Below, piece by piece: positions 1 to 8,039 of a DNA stretch of 39,973 bases. The notes below the pieces were generated by a model, which worked only from the letters and a program-made list of their open reading frames with translations, did not search any database and was not told where the DNA came from. Position 1 is the first letter of the stretch; each line of letters starts with the position of its first letter. Source of the DNA: Halobacteriales archaeon QH_10_67_22 (lineage in GTDB: Archaea; Halobacteriota; Halobacteria; Halobacteriales; Haloarculaceae); the NCBI GenBank assembly GCA_003021305.1, contig PXQN01000017.1:1-39973 (forward strand). Reading direction: 5' to 3'. Both the position numbers and the translations under genes were made by a program.

Positions 1-623
1 AGCATCTCCGCAAAGAGATGCACACCACCCTGAAACGACTCCAAGAGCGAGACGCCGCCGAGTGGCGGATAGACGAGCGATTCGACCACTATCAGAACGC
101 ACTCACCGATATTGTGGAGAAGGCGTCTCGGCAGGCTGTTGAGTACGCCCGGCAATTCGAGAAGCCGGTGCTGGTACTGGAAGACTTGACGTACATCCGC
201 GAGTCGCTGGACTGTGGGAAATTCATGAACCGGCGACTCCACGCATGGGCGTTCGCCCGATTGCAGGACCGTATCGAGGACAAAGCGACCGAAGCTGGAA
301 TCCCAACAACGTACGTCAATGCGGCGTATACGTCCCAGACCTGCCACGAGTGCGGGCACATCGGCTATCGAGACAGTGGCGGAGAGTTCCACTGTACGTA
401 CGAGAAGTGCCACATCACGACGTTCGAGGGTGACGTAAACGGCGCAATCAACATCGCACAGCGGGCAGACCCGTGGGGAGAGAGCGTGCCGCTGAAACCG
501 GCAGGCAATGACTCGCCTCGGGATGGGAGTGCCTGTGACAGCACCACGACCCACACTGAGCAGAGCCAACCAGAGCAGATGACGCTCAGTGAGTTCGGGT
601 CGAAACCCACTGCCAGCGATTAG
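1..623 (+). CDS. tnpB: TnpB (IS1341/IS605 OrfB-type) RNA-guided nuclease, 3' part
   Basis: The frame is open to the left edge, so the N-terminus lies outside the window. What remains is the C-terminal half of a TnpB: a RuvC-II segment with the catalytic Glu in VLVLEDLTYIRE, the TSQTCHECGH zinc-finger half with a second pair of cysteines in CTYEKC, and the RuvC-III Asp in GDVNGAINIA. TnpB proteins are RNA-guided DNA nucleases of IS200/IS605 elements. No TnpA is visible, so this may be a solo-tnpB element. The last 40 codons are low complexity and probably overlap the 5' part of the guide-RNA scaffold, as in other elements of this class. Family call firm; activity unknown because the first catalytic Asp is outside the window. 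Confidence 0.9.
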   Translation, partial: HLRKEMHTTLKRLQERDAAEWRIDERFDHYQNALTDIVEKASRQAVEYARQFEKPVLVLEDLTYIRESLDCGKFMNRRLHAWAFARLQDRIEDKATEAGIPTTYVNAAYTSQTCHECGHIGYRDSGGEFHCTYEKCHITTFEGDVNGAINIAQRADPWGESVPLKPAGNDSPRDGSACDSTTTHTEQSQPEQMTLSEFGSKPTASD

Positions 624-720
624 CTGGTATTCCCACGCAGGGAAGCCGCGCCGTCGTCGGGCGACGCCCGACTGCCTGAGGGACGGAGTCCCTCTCTGTT
701 CACGGCGCGGAGGATGTCAC
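624..720 (+). ncRNA. IS right end / putative omega-RNA scaffold
   Basis: Directly after the tnpB stop lies a structured segment. An outer stem CCGCGCCGT (646-654) pairs with ACGGCGCGG (702-710), and the region between holds two smaller stems (CGTCGGGCGACG-like and GGGACGGAGTCCC-like). It ends in GGAGGATGTCAC at 709-720, a motif I recall from right ends of haloarchaeal IS1341-type elements. In TnpB systems the RNA runs off this end, so the guide would begin at about 721 (AGAGGAAGCGATCGAC). The exact RNA 5' end cannot be read from sequence. Confidence 0.65.
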
Positions 721-960
721 AGAGGAAGCGATCGACGACGAGATGCTCCAAGGGATCGCTGCCGAACACGGTGGTATGGCCGACGACGACTTCCCGATGA
801 TGCTCGACGTGGAGAGTGAAGACCGGTTCCTCGACCTGTACGCCCACCTGCTCGTCTACGTCAACGATCGATTCGACGTAGTCGAGGATATCGAGACAGT
901 CGACGATTCTGAACTCTCTCGTGCATCGGATCGCCTCGCCGCGAGGGTTTATCTCCGATA
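721..960 (+). pseudogene. Remnant of a gene interrupted by the TnpB element
   Basis: A frame coming directly out of the element right end reads TEEAIDDEMLQGIAAEHGG and continues with a well-composed acidic sequence (DVESEDRFLDLYAHLLVYVNDRFD) to about 960. It then runs on, with non-protein-like composition, through the next gene in another frame. The acidic composition is that of a genuine haloarchaeal protein, but there is no start of its own. I infer the 3' piece of a host gene cut by the insertion; I do not recognise the family. A short gene starting at the ATG at 743 is the alternative. Confidence 0.35.
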
Positions 961-980
961 CCGGGCCCAAATCAGTGTAT

Positions 981-1490
981 ATGGACGAGACGCGACATGG
1001 CGGTTTTATTCCGACCACCGTCCTGCGAGACACCCGCGAACAGCAGCCCTGGACGTTCGACGGGTGTGGGGTCGAGACGCACGACGTGACCCTCTCGACG
1101 GGGGACTACGCCGTCCCGACTGATTGTACGCACGACTCGGCATCGGACACGTACCACCCACAGTTCGCGGTCGAACGCAAATCCGGACACGATTTCCTCA
1201 CGACAGTCACGTGGGAACGGGACCGTTTCACCGCCGAACTACAGCGGGCAGTCGAGTGGCCACGGCCGCTTGCGGTCGTCGTCGAGACGTCCTGGCAAAC
1301 GCTCCTTCGCAACCGGGGCTGTATGCGGCGGCGGGATATCCATCCGAACCAGATCGTCGGGACGCTCTCGGCGTGGACTCGTCACTACAACGTCGCGTTC
1401 CGTTTCGTCGAGTCCCGCCGACGAGCCGAGCTGTGTGCGTTCCTCCTCCTCGTCCGGCACAGTCTGTTACAACGACGTGAGCAGAACTGA
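981..1490 (+). CDS. ERCC4-fold (XPF/Mus81-type) nuclease domain protein
   Basis: About 169 aa. The N-terminus carries the ERCC4 nuclease signature in order: VLRDTREQ (the D-x-RE type metal site), a GDYAVP strand, and VERKSGHDF, equivalent to the V-ERK-S/D active-site motif. No helicase or HhH domain follows, so this is a stand-alone nuclease module of the XPF superfamily, which cuts branched or flap DNA structures. I chose the ATG at 981 over an upstream in-frame start at 921 because a TTTAT box at 948-952 sits about 30 bases before it, as expected for a leaderless haloarchaeal gene. The last 24 bases overlap the convergent gene on the other strand. Confidence 0.75.
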   Translation: MDETRHGGFIPTTVLRDTREQQPWTFDGCGVETHDVTLSTGDYAVPTDCTHDSASDTYHPQFAVERKSGHDFLTTVTWERDRFTAELQRAVEWPRPLAVVVETSWQTLLRNRGCMRRRDIHPNQIVGTLSAWTRHYNVAFRFVESRRRAELCAFLLLVRHSLLQRREQN

Positions 1491-1703
1491 CAGATACTCC
1501 CGGGCAGCGTCTACCCCGTGCCCCGCGAGATCTGCGACCTCACCCGCTGTCGCGGGACTCTCCAGTCCGAGGACGGTACCGAAGAAGTCGTCTCCAGTGC
1601 GGTCCCCGGAAACGAGTTCCTCTGGAGGAATGAGAGCGTCGAAATCCGGCATATCCCGGCGCTCGTCGGTGTCTGCTTCCAGTTCGGGGCGAGGTTCTTC
1701 CAT
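1467..1703 (-). CDS. Short winged-helix-like protein, C-terminally truncated
   Basis: 78 aa: an acidic N-terminus, then SPATAGEVADLAGHGVDAAR followed by EYLSVLLTSL. That is the helix-turn-helix portion of the haloarchaeal wHTH regulators in which the phrase 'parts of A-x-x-VA-x-x-A..T/DAAR.YL..L' is typical. The protein stops right after the recognition helix, so the wing and the usual C-terminal half are missing. It is either a truncated gene or a very short regulator. A TTTAAAA box at about 1718-1724 precedes the ATG. Its 3' end overlaps the ERCC4 nuclease gene by 24 bases. Confidence 0.5.
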   Translation of the reverse strand: MEEPRPELEADTDERRDMPDFDALIPPEELVSGDRTGDDFFGTVLGLESPATAGEVADLAGHGVDAAREYLSVLLTSL

Positions 1704-1780
1704 AGCGGACGTACGATTTTAAACGGAATATCCACTCGGACACGAACCGGGCAACAGTCTCGTCGCCTGTCGGCGCGTCA

Positions 1781-1887
1781 TACGGTCGTGCGTAACTGAT
1801 TTCCGCAGTGTCGGTTCGGATCGGCGTTTCGGACCACGGGGACGGTCGTCTGTTTCGTGGGCAGAAAAAGAATTACGCACGACCGTA
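1781..1887. mobile_element. MITE family A, copy A1 (107 bp)
   Basis: Non-coding element with terminal inverted repeats TACGGTCGTGCGTA / TACGCACGACCGTA, flanked by TCA direct repeats (1778-1780 and 1888-1890). The right TCA is the stop codon (TGA on the minus strand) of the carotenoid oxygenase gene. The interior carries the core TTCGGATCGGCGTTTCGGAC shared by all copies. Confidence 0.9.
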
Positions 1888-3369
1888 TCAATCGGTCGGT
1901 TTCGCACGGAGTTCGGGAAAGTACCGGCCGTGGAAGTCGAAAGGCACCGCGTGGGGGAGGGTCGCCCGTGCGCGCTCGGCGAACGTCTCCCCGTCGAGGA
2001 CGACCAGTCGCGACCGGTCGGCCCCGGCGTCGAGCGCGACGGTCAGGACGACGCCGGCGTCCTCGCTGTCGCCGTCCGGCGCCGGGACGAACAACGGTTC
2101 GCCGAAGTAGTCGCCGCCGGGGTCGGCCTCCGTGACCGTGCCGGTCTCGACGTCGTATTTCATCACTGCGCGTGCCCAGCCCCTGACGGGCTGGTCCATG
2201 CTCATCGCGTACGCGTACCGGTGCTCGCGACACCACCGCGTCGGCGACACTGTCGGGAGTGCCGTCCCGTCGTCGTACTGTCGTTCGCGCTCGACGGTCG
2301 CCTCCCCGGTGCGGTAGCGGCCGGTCCCGCGTCGGCCACCCAGGTCGACGGTGAACCGTTCCAGACGGCCGGCCAGCGTGTCGAGGTCGCCTCCACGGAC
2401 CGTATCGAGGTACAGCGAGTCGATCGACGTCGTATCGGGCACCGTTTCCAGGTCGAAGACGACCTCGGAACCGCCGGCACGCTCGAAGGCGTTGACGTGG
2501 TGGAACCCGAACACCACGTCGGTCACTGGTTCGGCGAGTACCTCACCGGTCGTCCGGTTGAGGACGACCACGCGGGTGCCACGGTCGGGTTCCCACTCGA
2601 ACTGTTCGATGAAGGGGGCCTGCCGGCCCGGCCGGAGGAAGCGAAGCGGGTCCAGTCGGAGCGGGAACTCCGTCAGGACGACGTAGTGGGGCGTGAGCGC
2701 GAAACTGTGCATGTAGGCCGGTTTCTCCGTCGGGACGCTCCCGATGTGGTGGCGCTCGCCGTCGGCCCCCAGCGCGTGGACGTGGTACTGGCTGGTCCGA
2801 CCGAACGCGGTCGCTACGTTGACGAGGACGCCCGTCGTGGGGTCGCGTTTCAGGTGGGCACAGGCCAGTTGCCCGCTCGGTGCCGACCCGTCGTACTGGT
2901 CGTGGCCCAGCGTCGCGAGCGTGTTGGGGTCCAGTTCGACGCGCCGGGGGGACTCGGTCAGGGCGAGATACGCGTCGCCGACTCGCTCGACGACGATGTT
3001 CGCGTTGTCGTAAGGTGCGGTGAGAAAGCCCGCCAGCCGCGAGCGCAGCGTCGTCTCGCCGGTGGCAAAGCCCCCTTCGAACTCGCCGTCGCGGGCAGCC
3101 TCGTAGGCCTCTGTCCGGAGAAACCGGTTGCGGTAGTGGAGGGCGTCGCCGTCGCCGCCGCGGGCGCGGTTCCCGGGGTCGAAGGTGAACCGGTAGACCA
3201 TCGCGAGGCCGTCGAACCAGTGGTCGACGCTGCTCCCGCCGGGAACCGAAAAGGCGCCGGGGCCGTTGCGGAGGAGACTACCCGTCAGCCAGTCCGGGAG
3301 CGAACCCTCGACGGTGAGCGTCTGTGCCGTCTCCTCGTGGAGCGAGTGAAAACCGGGCTGGGTTCCCAT
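1888..3369 (-). CDS. Carotenoid oxygenase (RPE65/CCD family)
   Basis: 493 aa, full length for the family of iron(II)-dependent, seven-bladed-propeller enzymes that cleave carotenoid double bonds with O2. The four iron-binding histidines appear in the expected contexts: AHLK (about H172), YMHSFALT (H221), FGFHHVNAF (H290/291) and FDFHGRYFPE (H480). The N-terminal LPDWLTGSLLRNGPG and DHWFDGLAMVYRF are also hallmark motifs. In haloarchaea such enzymes could make retinal or other apocarotenoids; the substrate cannot be told from sequence. The stop codon coincides with the TSD of MITE A1, so the C-terminus seems intact despite the insertion. Monocistronic, divergent from purM. Confidence 0.93.
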   Translation of the reverse strand: MGTQPGFHSLHEETAQTLTVEGSLPDWLTGSLLRNGPGAFSVPGGSSVDHWFDGLAMVYRFTFDPGNRARGGDGDALHYRNRFLRTEAYEAARDGEFEGGFATGETTLRSRLAGFLTAPYDNANIVVERVGDAYLALTESPRRVELDPNTLATLGHDQYDGSAPSGQLACAHLKRDPTTGVLVNVATAFGRTSQYHVHALGADGERHHIGSVPTEKPAYMHSFALTPHYVVLTEFPLRLDPLRFLRPGRQAPFIEQFEWEPDRGTRVVVLNRTTGEVLAEPVTDVVFGFHHVNAFERAGGSEVVFDLETVPDTTSIDSLYLDTVRGGDLDTLAGRLERFTVDLGGRRGTGRYRTGEATVERERQYDDGTALPTVSPTRWCREHRYAYAMSMDQPVRGWARAVMKYDVETGTVTEADPGGDYFGEPLFVPAPDGDSEDAGVVLTVALDAGADRSRLVVLDGETFAERARATLPHAVPFDFHGRYFPELRAKPTD

Positions 3370-3413
3370 CGTCGGTGGCAGGGCCGCCGCCGACTAAGTA
3401 CTCCCGGCGGTCA

Positions 3414-3504
3414 CGTGGTCGTGCCCACGTAACAGACGACCGTCCCCGTGGTCCGAAACGCCGATCCGAACCGACACTGCAGAAATTAGTTACGCACGAC
3501 CGTA
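3414..3504. mobile_element. MITE family A, copy A2 (91 bp, internally deleted)
   Basis: Same family in the orientation of A3, but 16 bp shorter. The segment between two GTGC tetramers present in A3 (GTGC-GTACTTCTTTCT-GTGC) is missing, leaving GGTCGTGCCCACG. The left terminus has three changes (CGTGGTCGTGC). Flanks are TCA on the left and TGA on the right. It lies in the divergent intergenic region before purM. Confidence 0.85.
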
Positions 3505-3574
3505 TGAGACGACGCCCGAGGGACCGAACAGCCGAAACGGTGGGCTTTTGCTCGCGCCCGGCGGCCTCCCGGAC

Positions 3575-4621
3575 ATGACCGAAGACGACCGCGACTCCGG
3601 CGGGGACCCCGCTCAGCAAGGGACCGACGACAGTGCGAACGACGACGAGGCGGGACTGACCTACGCGGCGGCGGGCGTCGACATCGCCGGCCAGGAGGCC
3701 GCGACGGCAGCGCTGGTCGGCGCGGCCGGCGAGTTCGAGGGCGACTTCGCCGGGTTGCTCGACATCGGGGACCGCTACCTGGCGCTTGCGGCAGACGGCG
3801 TCGGCACCAAACTCCTGGTCGCCGAAGCCATCGACGACTACTCGACCATCGGCATCGACTGTGTCGCGATGAACGCAAACGACCTCGTCGCGGCGGGGGT
3901 CGACCCGGTCGCGTTCGTCGACTACCTCGCCGTCGAAGAACCCGACGACGAGACGGCCGAACAGATCGGCGAAGGGTTGCGCGTCGGCGCCGAGCGGGCG
4001 GGGGTCGCGTTGGTCGGCGGCGAGACGGCCGTCATGCCCGACGTCATCAGGGGGCTGGACATCGCGGGAACGTGTGCCGGCCTCGCACCCAAAGACGGTG
4101 TTTTTGCCGGGGTGGCCGAGCCCGGCGACGCGGTCGTCGGCTGGCCGTCTTCGGGCATCCACTCGAACGGGCTGACGCTGGCCCGGGAGGCCGTCACCCG
4201 CGACCACGAGTACACCGACCCGTTCCCGCCGGATCCCGACCGCACCGTCGGCGAGGAACTGCTGGAACCGACGCGGATCTACAGCGAGGTACTGGCGCCG
4301 CTGCGCGACCATGACGCCCGTGCGGCGGCCCACGTCACCGGCGGCGGCTGGACGAACCTCGCCCGGATGGGTGAGCACCGCTACGAGGTCACCGACCCGT
4401 TCGACGCCCAGCCCGTCTTCGGGTTCGTCAAGCGGGAGGGCGACGTCGCCGACCGGGAGATGCACCGCACGTTCAACATGGGCACCGGGTTCGTGGCCGC
4501 CGTCCCGGAAGACGACGCCGAGGCCGTCGCGGCAGCGACCGACGACGGCCGGGTCATCGGCCACGTCGAAGAGAGGGAGGGCGAGGGCGTGGTGTCGGTG
4601 CGCGGGCTGGAGCTATCGTAG
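3575..4621 (+). CDS. purM: Phosphoribosylformylglycinamidine cyclo-ligase (AIR synthase)
   Basis: 348 aa. PurM closes the imidazole ring of AIR from FGAM with ATP in purine biosynthesis. Seen: LTYAAAGVDIAGQEAA at the N-terminus, DGVGTKLLVAE (the phosphate/ATP-binding glycine-rich region), DCVAMNANDLVAAGVDPVAF, LVGGETAVMPD, GWPSSGIHSNGLTLAR and HVTGGGWTNLAR, all diagnostic of PurM. The ATG at 3575 is chosen over one at 3548 because a CTTTTG box lies about 28 bases upstream of 3575. The first 30 residues are an acidic, low-complexity haloarchaeal extension. It stands alone, not in a pur operon. Confidence 0.96.
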   Translation: MTEDDRDSGGDPAQQGTDDSANDDEAGLTYAAAGVDIAGQEAATAALVGAAGEFEGDFAGLLDIGDRYLALAADGVGTKLLVAEAIDDYSTIGIDCVAMNANDLVAAGVDPVAFVDYLAVEEPDDETAEQIGEGLRVGAERAGVALVGGETAVMPDVIRGLDIAGTCAGLAPKDGVFAGVAEPGDAVVGWPSSGIHSNGLTLAREAVTRDHEYTDPFPPDPDRTVGEELLEPTRIYSEVLAPLRDHDARAAAHVTGGGWTNLARMGEHRYEVTDPFDAQPVFGFVKREGDVADREMHRTFNMGTGFVAAVPEDDAEAVAAATDDGRVIGHVEEREGEGVVSVRGLELS

Positions 4622-4757
4622 GAACCGCGGGCGAGGCGGGGTGTTCGGTCGGAGCGGATCCGGCGGGCATTGCTCGTCTGGCGTTGCCAGTCGTACGCAG
4701 CGAGGACCCACGCAGCGACCGCAAGCGCTTTGAGGCAGCCATCGAAACGACCGGGGG

Positions 4758-6110
4758 ATGACCCAGAGTCGACGCCGGGTGCTGAAACGCGGGAGCGCGG
4801 TGATCGGAACAGTCTCGCTGGTCGGCTGTCTCGGTGGTGGTACCGGGACCGACGCCGGCACAGGGACCGAACGTGCGACGGTGGAGGGGAGCGGCGGGTC
4901 GACTGCGGGTGACGGGGAGTCGACGGCGACTGCCGCGACGACAGGGACAGAACCGCCGGCGAGCGAGCGGCCGGCGACAGACGTAGCGGGGTACACGGAG
5001 TGGTTGCCCGTCCCGTCGGCCGTCGAGTTCGTCCCGGAGACTGGGTACGCGTTCCGGGCGACTGCGCCGGCACAGATCGTCGAACTGGCCGACGCGCTCG
5101 GTCAGGGTGTGACCGAGCCGCTCACCAGAGAGATCCAGGTCCCCGGCATGGAGACGCTGGCCGACGCGACGACCGTCGTCCAGTTGCTCCGGTCGGCGTT
5201 CGTCTACGAGGCGGCGGTCGACCCCGATGCCGTCGAGCGCGGGTTCGAGGACCTCGGGTTCACCGCCGTCGACACCTACCGCGACTTCACGGTCCTCACA
5301 CCGGATTCGAGCGACGACACCCGGGCCGCCGCCGTCGGCGACGGCGTGGTCCTCACCGTCGGGCGCTTCGCCAGCAGCGACGACGTCGCCAAGCGGCCGG
5401 CGGTCGAGACGATCATCGACGCGAAGGCCGGCACTGCCGAGCGGTACACGGATGCGGTTCCCGACTGTGGCCACCTCGCCGACGCGCTGGGACACGGCCA
5501 CTTCGTGACCGGGCGGACTCACGACGCGGGCGCCACCTTCGACGGCGCAGTCAGCGAGGGGACGTCCCTGCACGTCGGCGAGACCGACTCGCGAGTCCGT
5601 GCGAGCGTCGTGTTCGCCGACGCTGCCGACGAGAACGCGGTCGCCGAGTGGGCGCGCGACGCGTCGACCTTCTACGGGACGGCCTCGTCGACCAGGGTCG
5701 ACGGCCGAGTGGTCACTGCCGTCGCGACGGTGCCCTCGGACACTGTCACGGAGGTCCCGGTGGGGTTCCCGGGACCGGCGATACGGGAGGACGGACCCGA
5801 CGCACCCCCTCAGGTCAGTTTCGGGTTCGAGTACGACTCGGCCACGAACGGCCTGCGGATCAGGCACGAGGCCGGCGATTCGGTCCCGGTTGAAGCGTTG
5901 TTCGTTCGGGGGTCGGGCTTCGTCGACTCAGAGGGCGTCGACCAGACGAGCGCCGGGCAGTGGCAGGGAACGGTCGGCGGGGACGGGCGAGTGGTCGCCG
6001 GTGACGAGGTCGTCGTCGGCGCTGCGCCCGACTACGAGGTCCGCATCGAGTGGGAGGCCGGCGACGGGGACGCGGCGACCCTCGCGTCCGACGAAGGACC
6101 CGAGGCCTGA
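4758..6110 (+). CDS. Tat-exported lipoprotein with C-terminal pilin-like beta domain
   Basis: 450 aa. SRRRVLKRG is a twin-arginine signal and LVGCLGG a lipobox, so the mature protein is probably exported folded and lipid-anchored at Cys24. A Thr/Gly/Ser-rich spacer (to about residue 70) is followed by a globular domain I do not recognise. The last 110 residues (VSFGFEYDS, LRIRHEAGDSVPVEALFVRG, then W-x-G, VVAGDEVVV, YEVRIEWEAGD) resemble the C-terminal beta sandwich of archaeal type IV pilin-like proteins; the gene at 15441-16352 has the same module. The stop codon TGA at 6108-6110 is the left TSD of MITE A3. Function unknown. Confidence 0.8.
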   Translation: MTQSRRRVLKRGSAVIGTVSLVGCLGGGTGTDAGTGTERATVEGSGGSTAGDGESTATAATTGTEPPASERPATDVAGYTEWLPVPSAVEFVPETGYAFRATAPAQIVELADALGQGVTEPLTREIQVPGMETLADATTVVQLLRSAFVYEAAVDPDAVERGFEDLGFTAVDTYRDFTVLTPDSSDDTRAAAVGDGVVLTVGRFASSDDVAKRPAVETIIDAKAGTAERYTDAVPDCGHLADALGHGHFVTGRTHDAGATFDGAVSEGTSLHVGETDSRVRASVVFADAADENAVAEWARDASTFYGTASSTRVDGRVVTAVATVPSDTVTEVPVGFPGPAIREDGPDAPPQVSFGFEYDSATNGLRIRHEAGDSVPVEALFVRGSGFVDSEGVDQTSAGQWQGTVGGDGRVVAGDEVVVGAAPDYEVRIEWEAGDGDAATLASDEGPEA

Positions 6111-6217
6111 TACGGTCGTGCGTACTTCTTTCTGTGCCCACGTAACAGACGACTGTCCCCGTGGTCCGAAACGCCGATCCGAACCGACACTGCAGAAATT
6201 AGGTACGCACGACCGTA
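6111..6217. mobile_element. MITE family A, copy A3 (107 bp)
   Basis: Termini TACGGTCGTGCGTA and TACGCACGACCGTA, TSD TGA (6108-6110, 6218-6220). Reversed orientation relative to A1. The left TSD is the stop codon of the upstream lipoprotein gene. Confidence 0.9.
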
Positions 6218-6293
6218 TGACGGACGGTCCCCACCCTTGGCGTCGTTTGTCGGGGTGACAGTATATGAGTCAGGGGGCCGTAGGCGGTCCCGA

Positions 6294-6680
6294 ATGGCGG
6301 GCTATCGCCTCTCTGAGTCGGAGCTGACCGACCTGTTCACGGGACGGGTCGTCGAGAGCCTGGCGGTCAAACAGGACTTCGGGACGGCGACGGTGGGCTG
6401 TCGAGCGTGTGGCGACACCCTCGCCTCGGGCGACCGCGTGACGGTGGCGCTCACCTGTTACGAGGACCACAGCTGGGAGATGGAAGGCGTCTACTGTGGC
6501 GAGCACGGCGTCGACGCCGTCGCGGAGACGATGGGCGTGCGCGCCGAGAACCAGGCGGTCGTCGGGGCGACCCTGGAGTCGGCGGGGTACCTGCCCCCCG
6601 ACGGCAACTTCGAGGCCGACGCGCTCACGCTGGGTGCCGTCGACGTGCTCGACTACAGTCCCACCGGCGACGGGTACTGA
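6294..6680 (+). CDS. Hypothetical zinc-binding protein
   Basis: 128 aa, not recognised beyond a probable zinc site. GCRACGD at about 40, LTCYEDH at about 60 and VYCGEHG at about 72 supply four to five Cys/His ligands, after which the protein has no Cys. The C-terminal half is acidic. I chose the ATG at 6294 rather than 6237 because the upstream segment overlaps the sequence following MITE A3 and looks non-coding. It lies on the same strand, 45 bases before the HVO_0476-type zinc-finger gene, so the two may be linked. Confidence 0.65.
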   Translation: MAGYRLSESELTDLFTGRVVESLAVKQDFGTATVGCRACGDTLASGDRVTVALTCYEDHSWEMEGVYCGEHGVDAVAETMGVRAENQAVVGATLESAGYLPPDGNFEADALTLGAVDVLDYSPTGDGY

Positions 6681-6725
6681 CCCACACTCCACGGACTTAT
6701 ACGCGTTCGCCGTCAGTACGGAAAT

Positions 6726-7376
6726 ATGACAGAGACTGCAGAGCGGGTCGCCGTCGCCTGCCCGTTGTGTTCGTCGGACTTGGAGACGGTCCACGAGGTG
6801 CTCACCACGGGCGGTGGCCATGCGACGGTCCGCTGTACGGAGTGTGGCCACACGCACAAACACCGGCTCGAATCGACGACCGAACACGAGCGGGAGGTAA
6901 TCGTCTCCCAGGACGGCGAGTCGTTCACCGCGACGGCCGACGTCCCCGAGGGCGAACAGCTGGCCGTCGGCGAGGAGTTCCTGCTCGACGCCGAGGAGGC
7001 GCTGATGACCGTCCGCATAACCAGCCTGGAACTCGACGACCGGCGGGTCGACGCTGCGCCGGTCGAGGACGTGCGAACTATCTGGACGCGGGCCGTCGGG
7101 AACGTCCGCGTCGACGCGACGGTCCATCCCAAAGGCGGCGCCCACGACGAGACCCGCAGCGAGCGGTTCCAGGTGCCCGGCGACTACGAGTTCATCGTCG
7201 GGGCGACAGACGAACTCGGCGACGAGGCGTTCACCGTCGAGGGGATCCATCTCCGCCAGGACGCCCACGGGTACGACCACACCAAGCTGGACCACGACGG
7301 CGACAGCGCCGTGGCCAAAGACATCAACCGGCTGTACGTCCGCGACGAGTCCTCGACCGCCTGGTCGGCCTGGTAG
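6726..7376 (+). CDS. HVO_0476-family zinc-finger protein
   Basis: 216 aa. An N-terminal zinc ribbon (CPLCSSDLETVHEV, then VRCTECGHTHKH) is followed by a beta-rich region containing SLELDDRRVDAAPVEDVRTIW and the C-terminal LRQDAHGYDHTKLDHDGD. This matches my memory of the conserved archaeal zinc-finger family named after HVO_0476; biochemical role unknown. A TTATA element at about 6696, 30 bases before the ATG, fits a leaderless promoter. The gene is followed after one base by pcm, so they are very likely co-transcribed. Confidence 0.75.
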   Translation: MTETAERVAVACPLCSSDLETVHEVLTTGGGHATVRCTECGHTHKHRLESTTEHEREVIVSQDGESFTATADVPEGEQLAVGEEFLLDAEEALMTVRITSLELDDRRVDAAPVEDVRTIWTRAVGNVRVDATVHPKGGAHDETRSERFQVPGDYEFIVGATDELGDEAFTVEGIHLRQDAHGYDHTKLDHDGDSAVAKDINRLYVRDESSTAWSAW

Positions 7377-7377
7377 C

Positions 7378-7998
7378 ATGGACACCGAGGCCGCGCGCGA
7401 GCAACTGGTCGACCGCCTCCGCGGGCGCGTCGACGACGAAGCCGTTCTCGACGCGATGGCGGCAGTCCCGCGCCACGAGTTCCTCCCCGCCGACCGCCGC
7501 GAGGCGGCCTACCGCGACACGCCACTCCCCATCGGCGCGGGCCAGACGATCAGCGCACCCCACATGGTCGCGATCATGGCCGAACTGCTCGAACTCGACG
7601 AGGGCGACCGCGTCCTCGAGATCGGCACTGGCTGTGGCTACCACGCCGCGGTCACGGCCGAACTCGTCGGCGACGGGAACGTCTACAGCGTCGAGTACCA
7701 CGAGGGCTTGGCCGAGCGAGCGCGCCGGCGGCTCGACCGACTTGGGTACGGGGGCATGTCGGTGCGGGCCGGCGACGGCCGCGAGGGGTGGCCCGACCAC
7801 GCGCCCTACGACCGGGCGTACCTGACCTGCGGGGCGGCCGACTTCCCCGAGGCCGTCGTCGAGCAGGTCAGGCCCGGGGGGATCCTGCTGGGGCCGCTGG
7901 GGACGCGCAGACAGAGCCTCGTCCGGGCGCGTCGCCGGGCCGACGGGTCGCTCGACCGCGAGGACCACGGCGGCGTCCGCTTCGTCGAAATGCAGTGA
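7378..7998 (+). CDS. pcm: Protein-L-isoaspartate O-methyltransferase
   Basis: 206 aa, the normal size. PCMT transfers a methyl group from SAM to isoaspartyl residues to start repair of damaged proteins. Seen: PRHEFLPADRR, the family motif LPIGAGQTISAPHMVA, SAM-binding motif I VLEIGTGCGYHAAV, post-I acidic region VYSVEYH and the C-terminal RPGGILLGPLG. The stop of the upstream zinc-finger gene is at 7374-7376 and this ATG is at 7378, implying coupling. A diverged paralogue starts 41 bases downstream. Confidence 0.92.
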   Translation: MDTEAAREQLVDRLRGRVDDEAVLDAMAAVPRHEFLPADRREAAYRDTPLPIGAGQTISAPHMVAIMAELLELDEGDRVLEIGTGCGYHAAVTAELVGDGNVYSVEYHEGLAERARRRLDRLGYGGMSVRAGDGREGWPDHAPYDRAYLTCGAADFPEAVVEQVRPGGILLGPLGTRRQSLVRARRRADGSLDREDHGGVRFVEMQ

Positions 7999-8039
7999 AG
8001 CCGCGGCTTTCATTACCGTTCGGAGCGGAGTGACCCCCA

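Noticed and set aside
1930-5867. Very long open frames antisense or out of frame to the carotenoid oxygenase, purM and the lipoprotein (up to about 500 codons)
   Set aside because: They are the expected shadow frames of GC-rich coding DNA: composition is Arg/Val/Gly-rich, with no family motifs, and they run opposite to genes with clear catalytic signatures.
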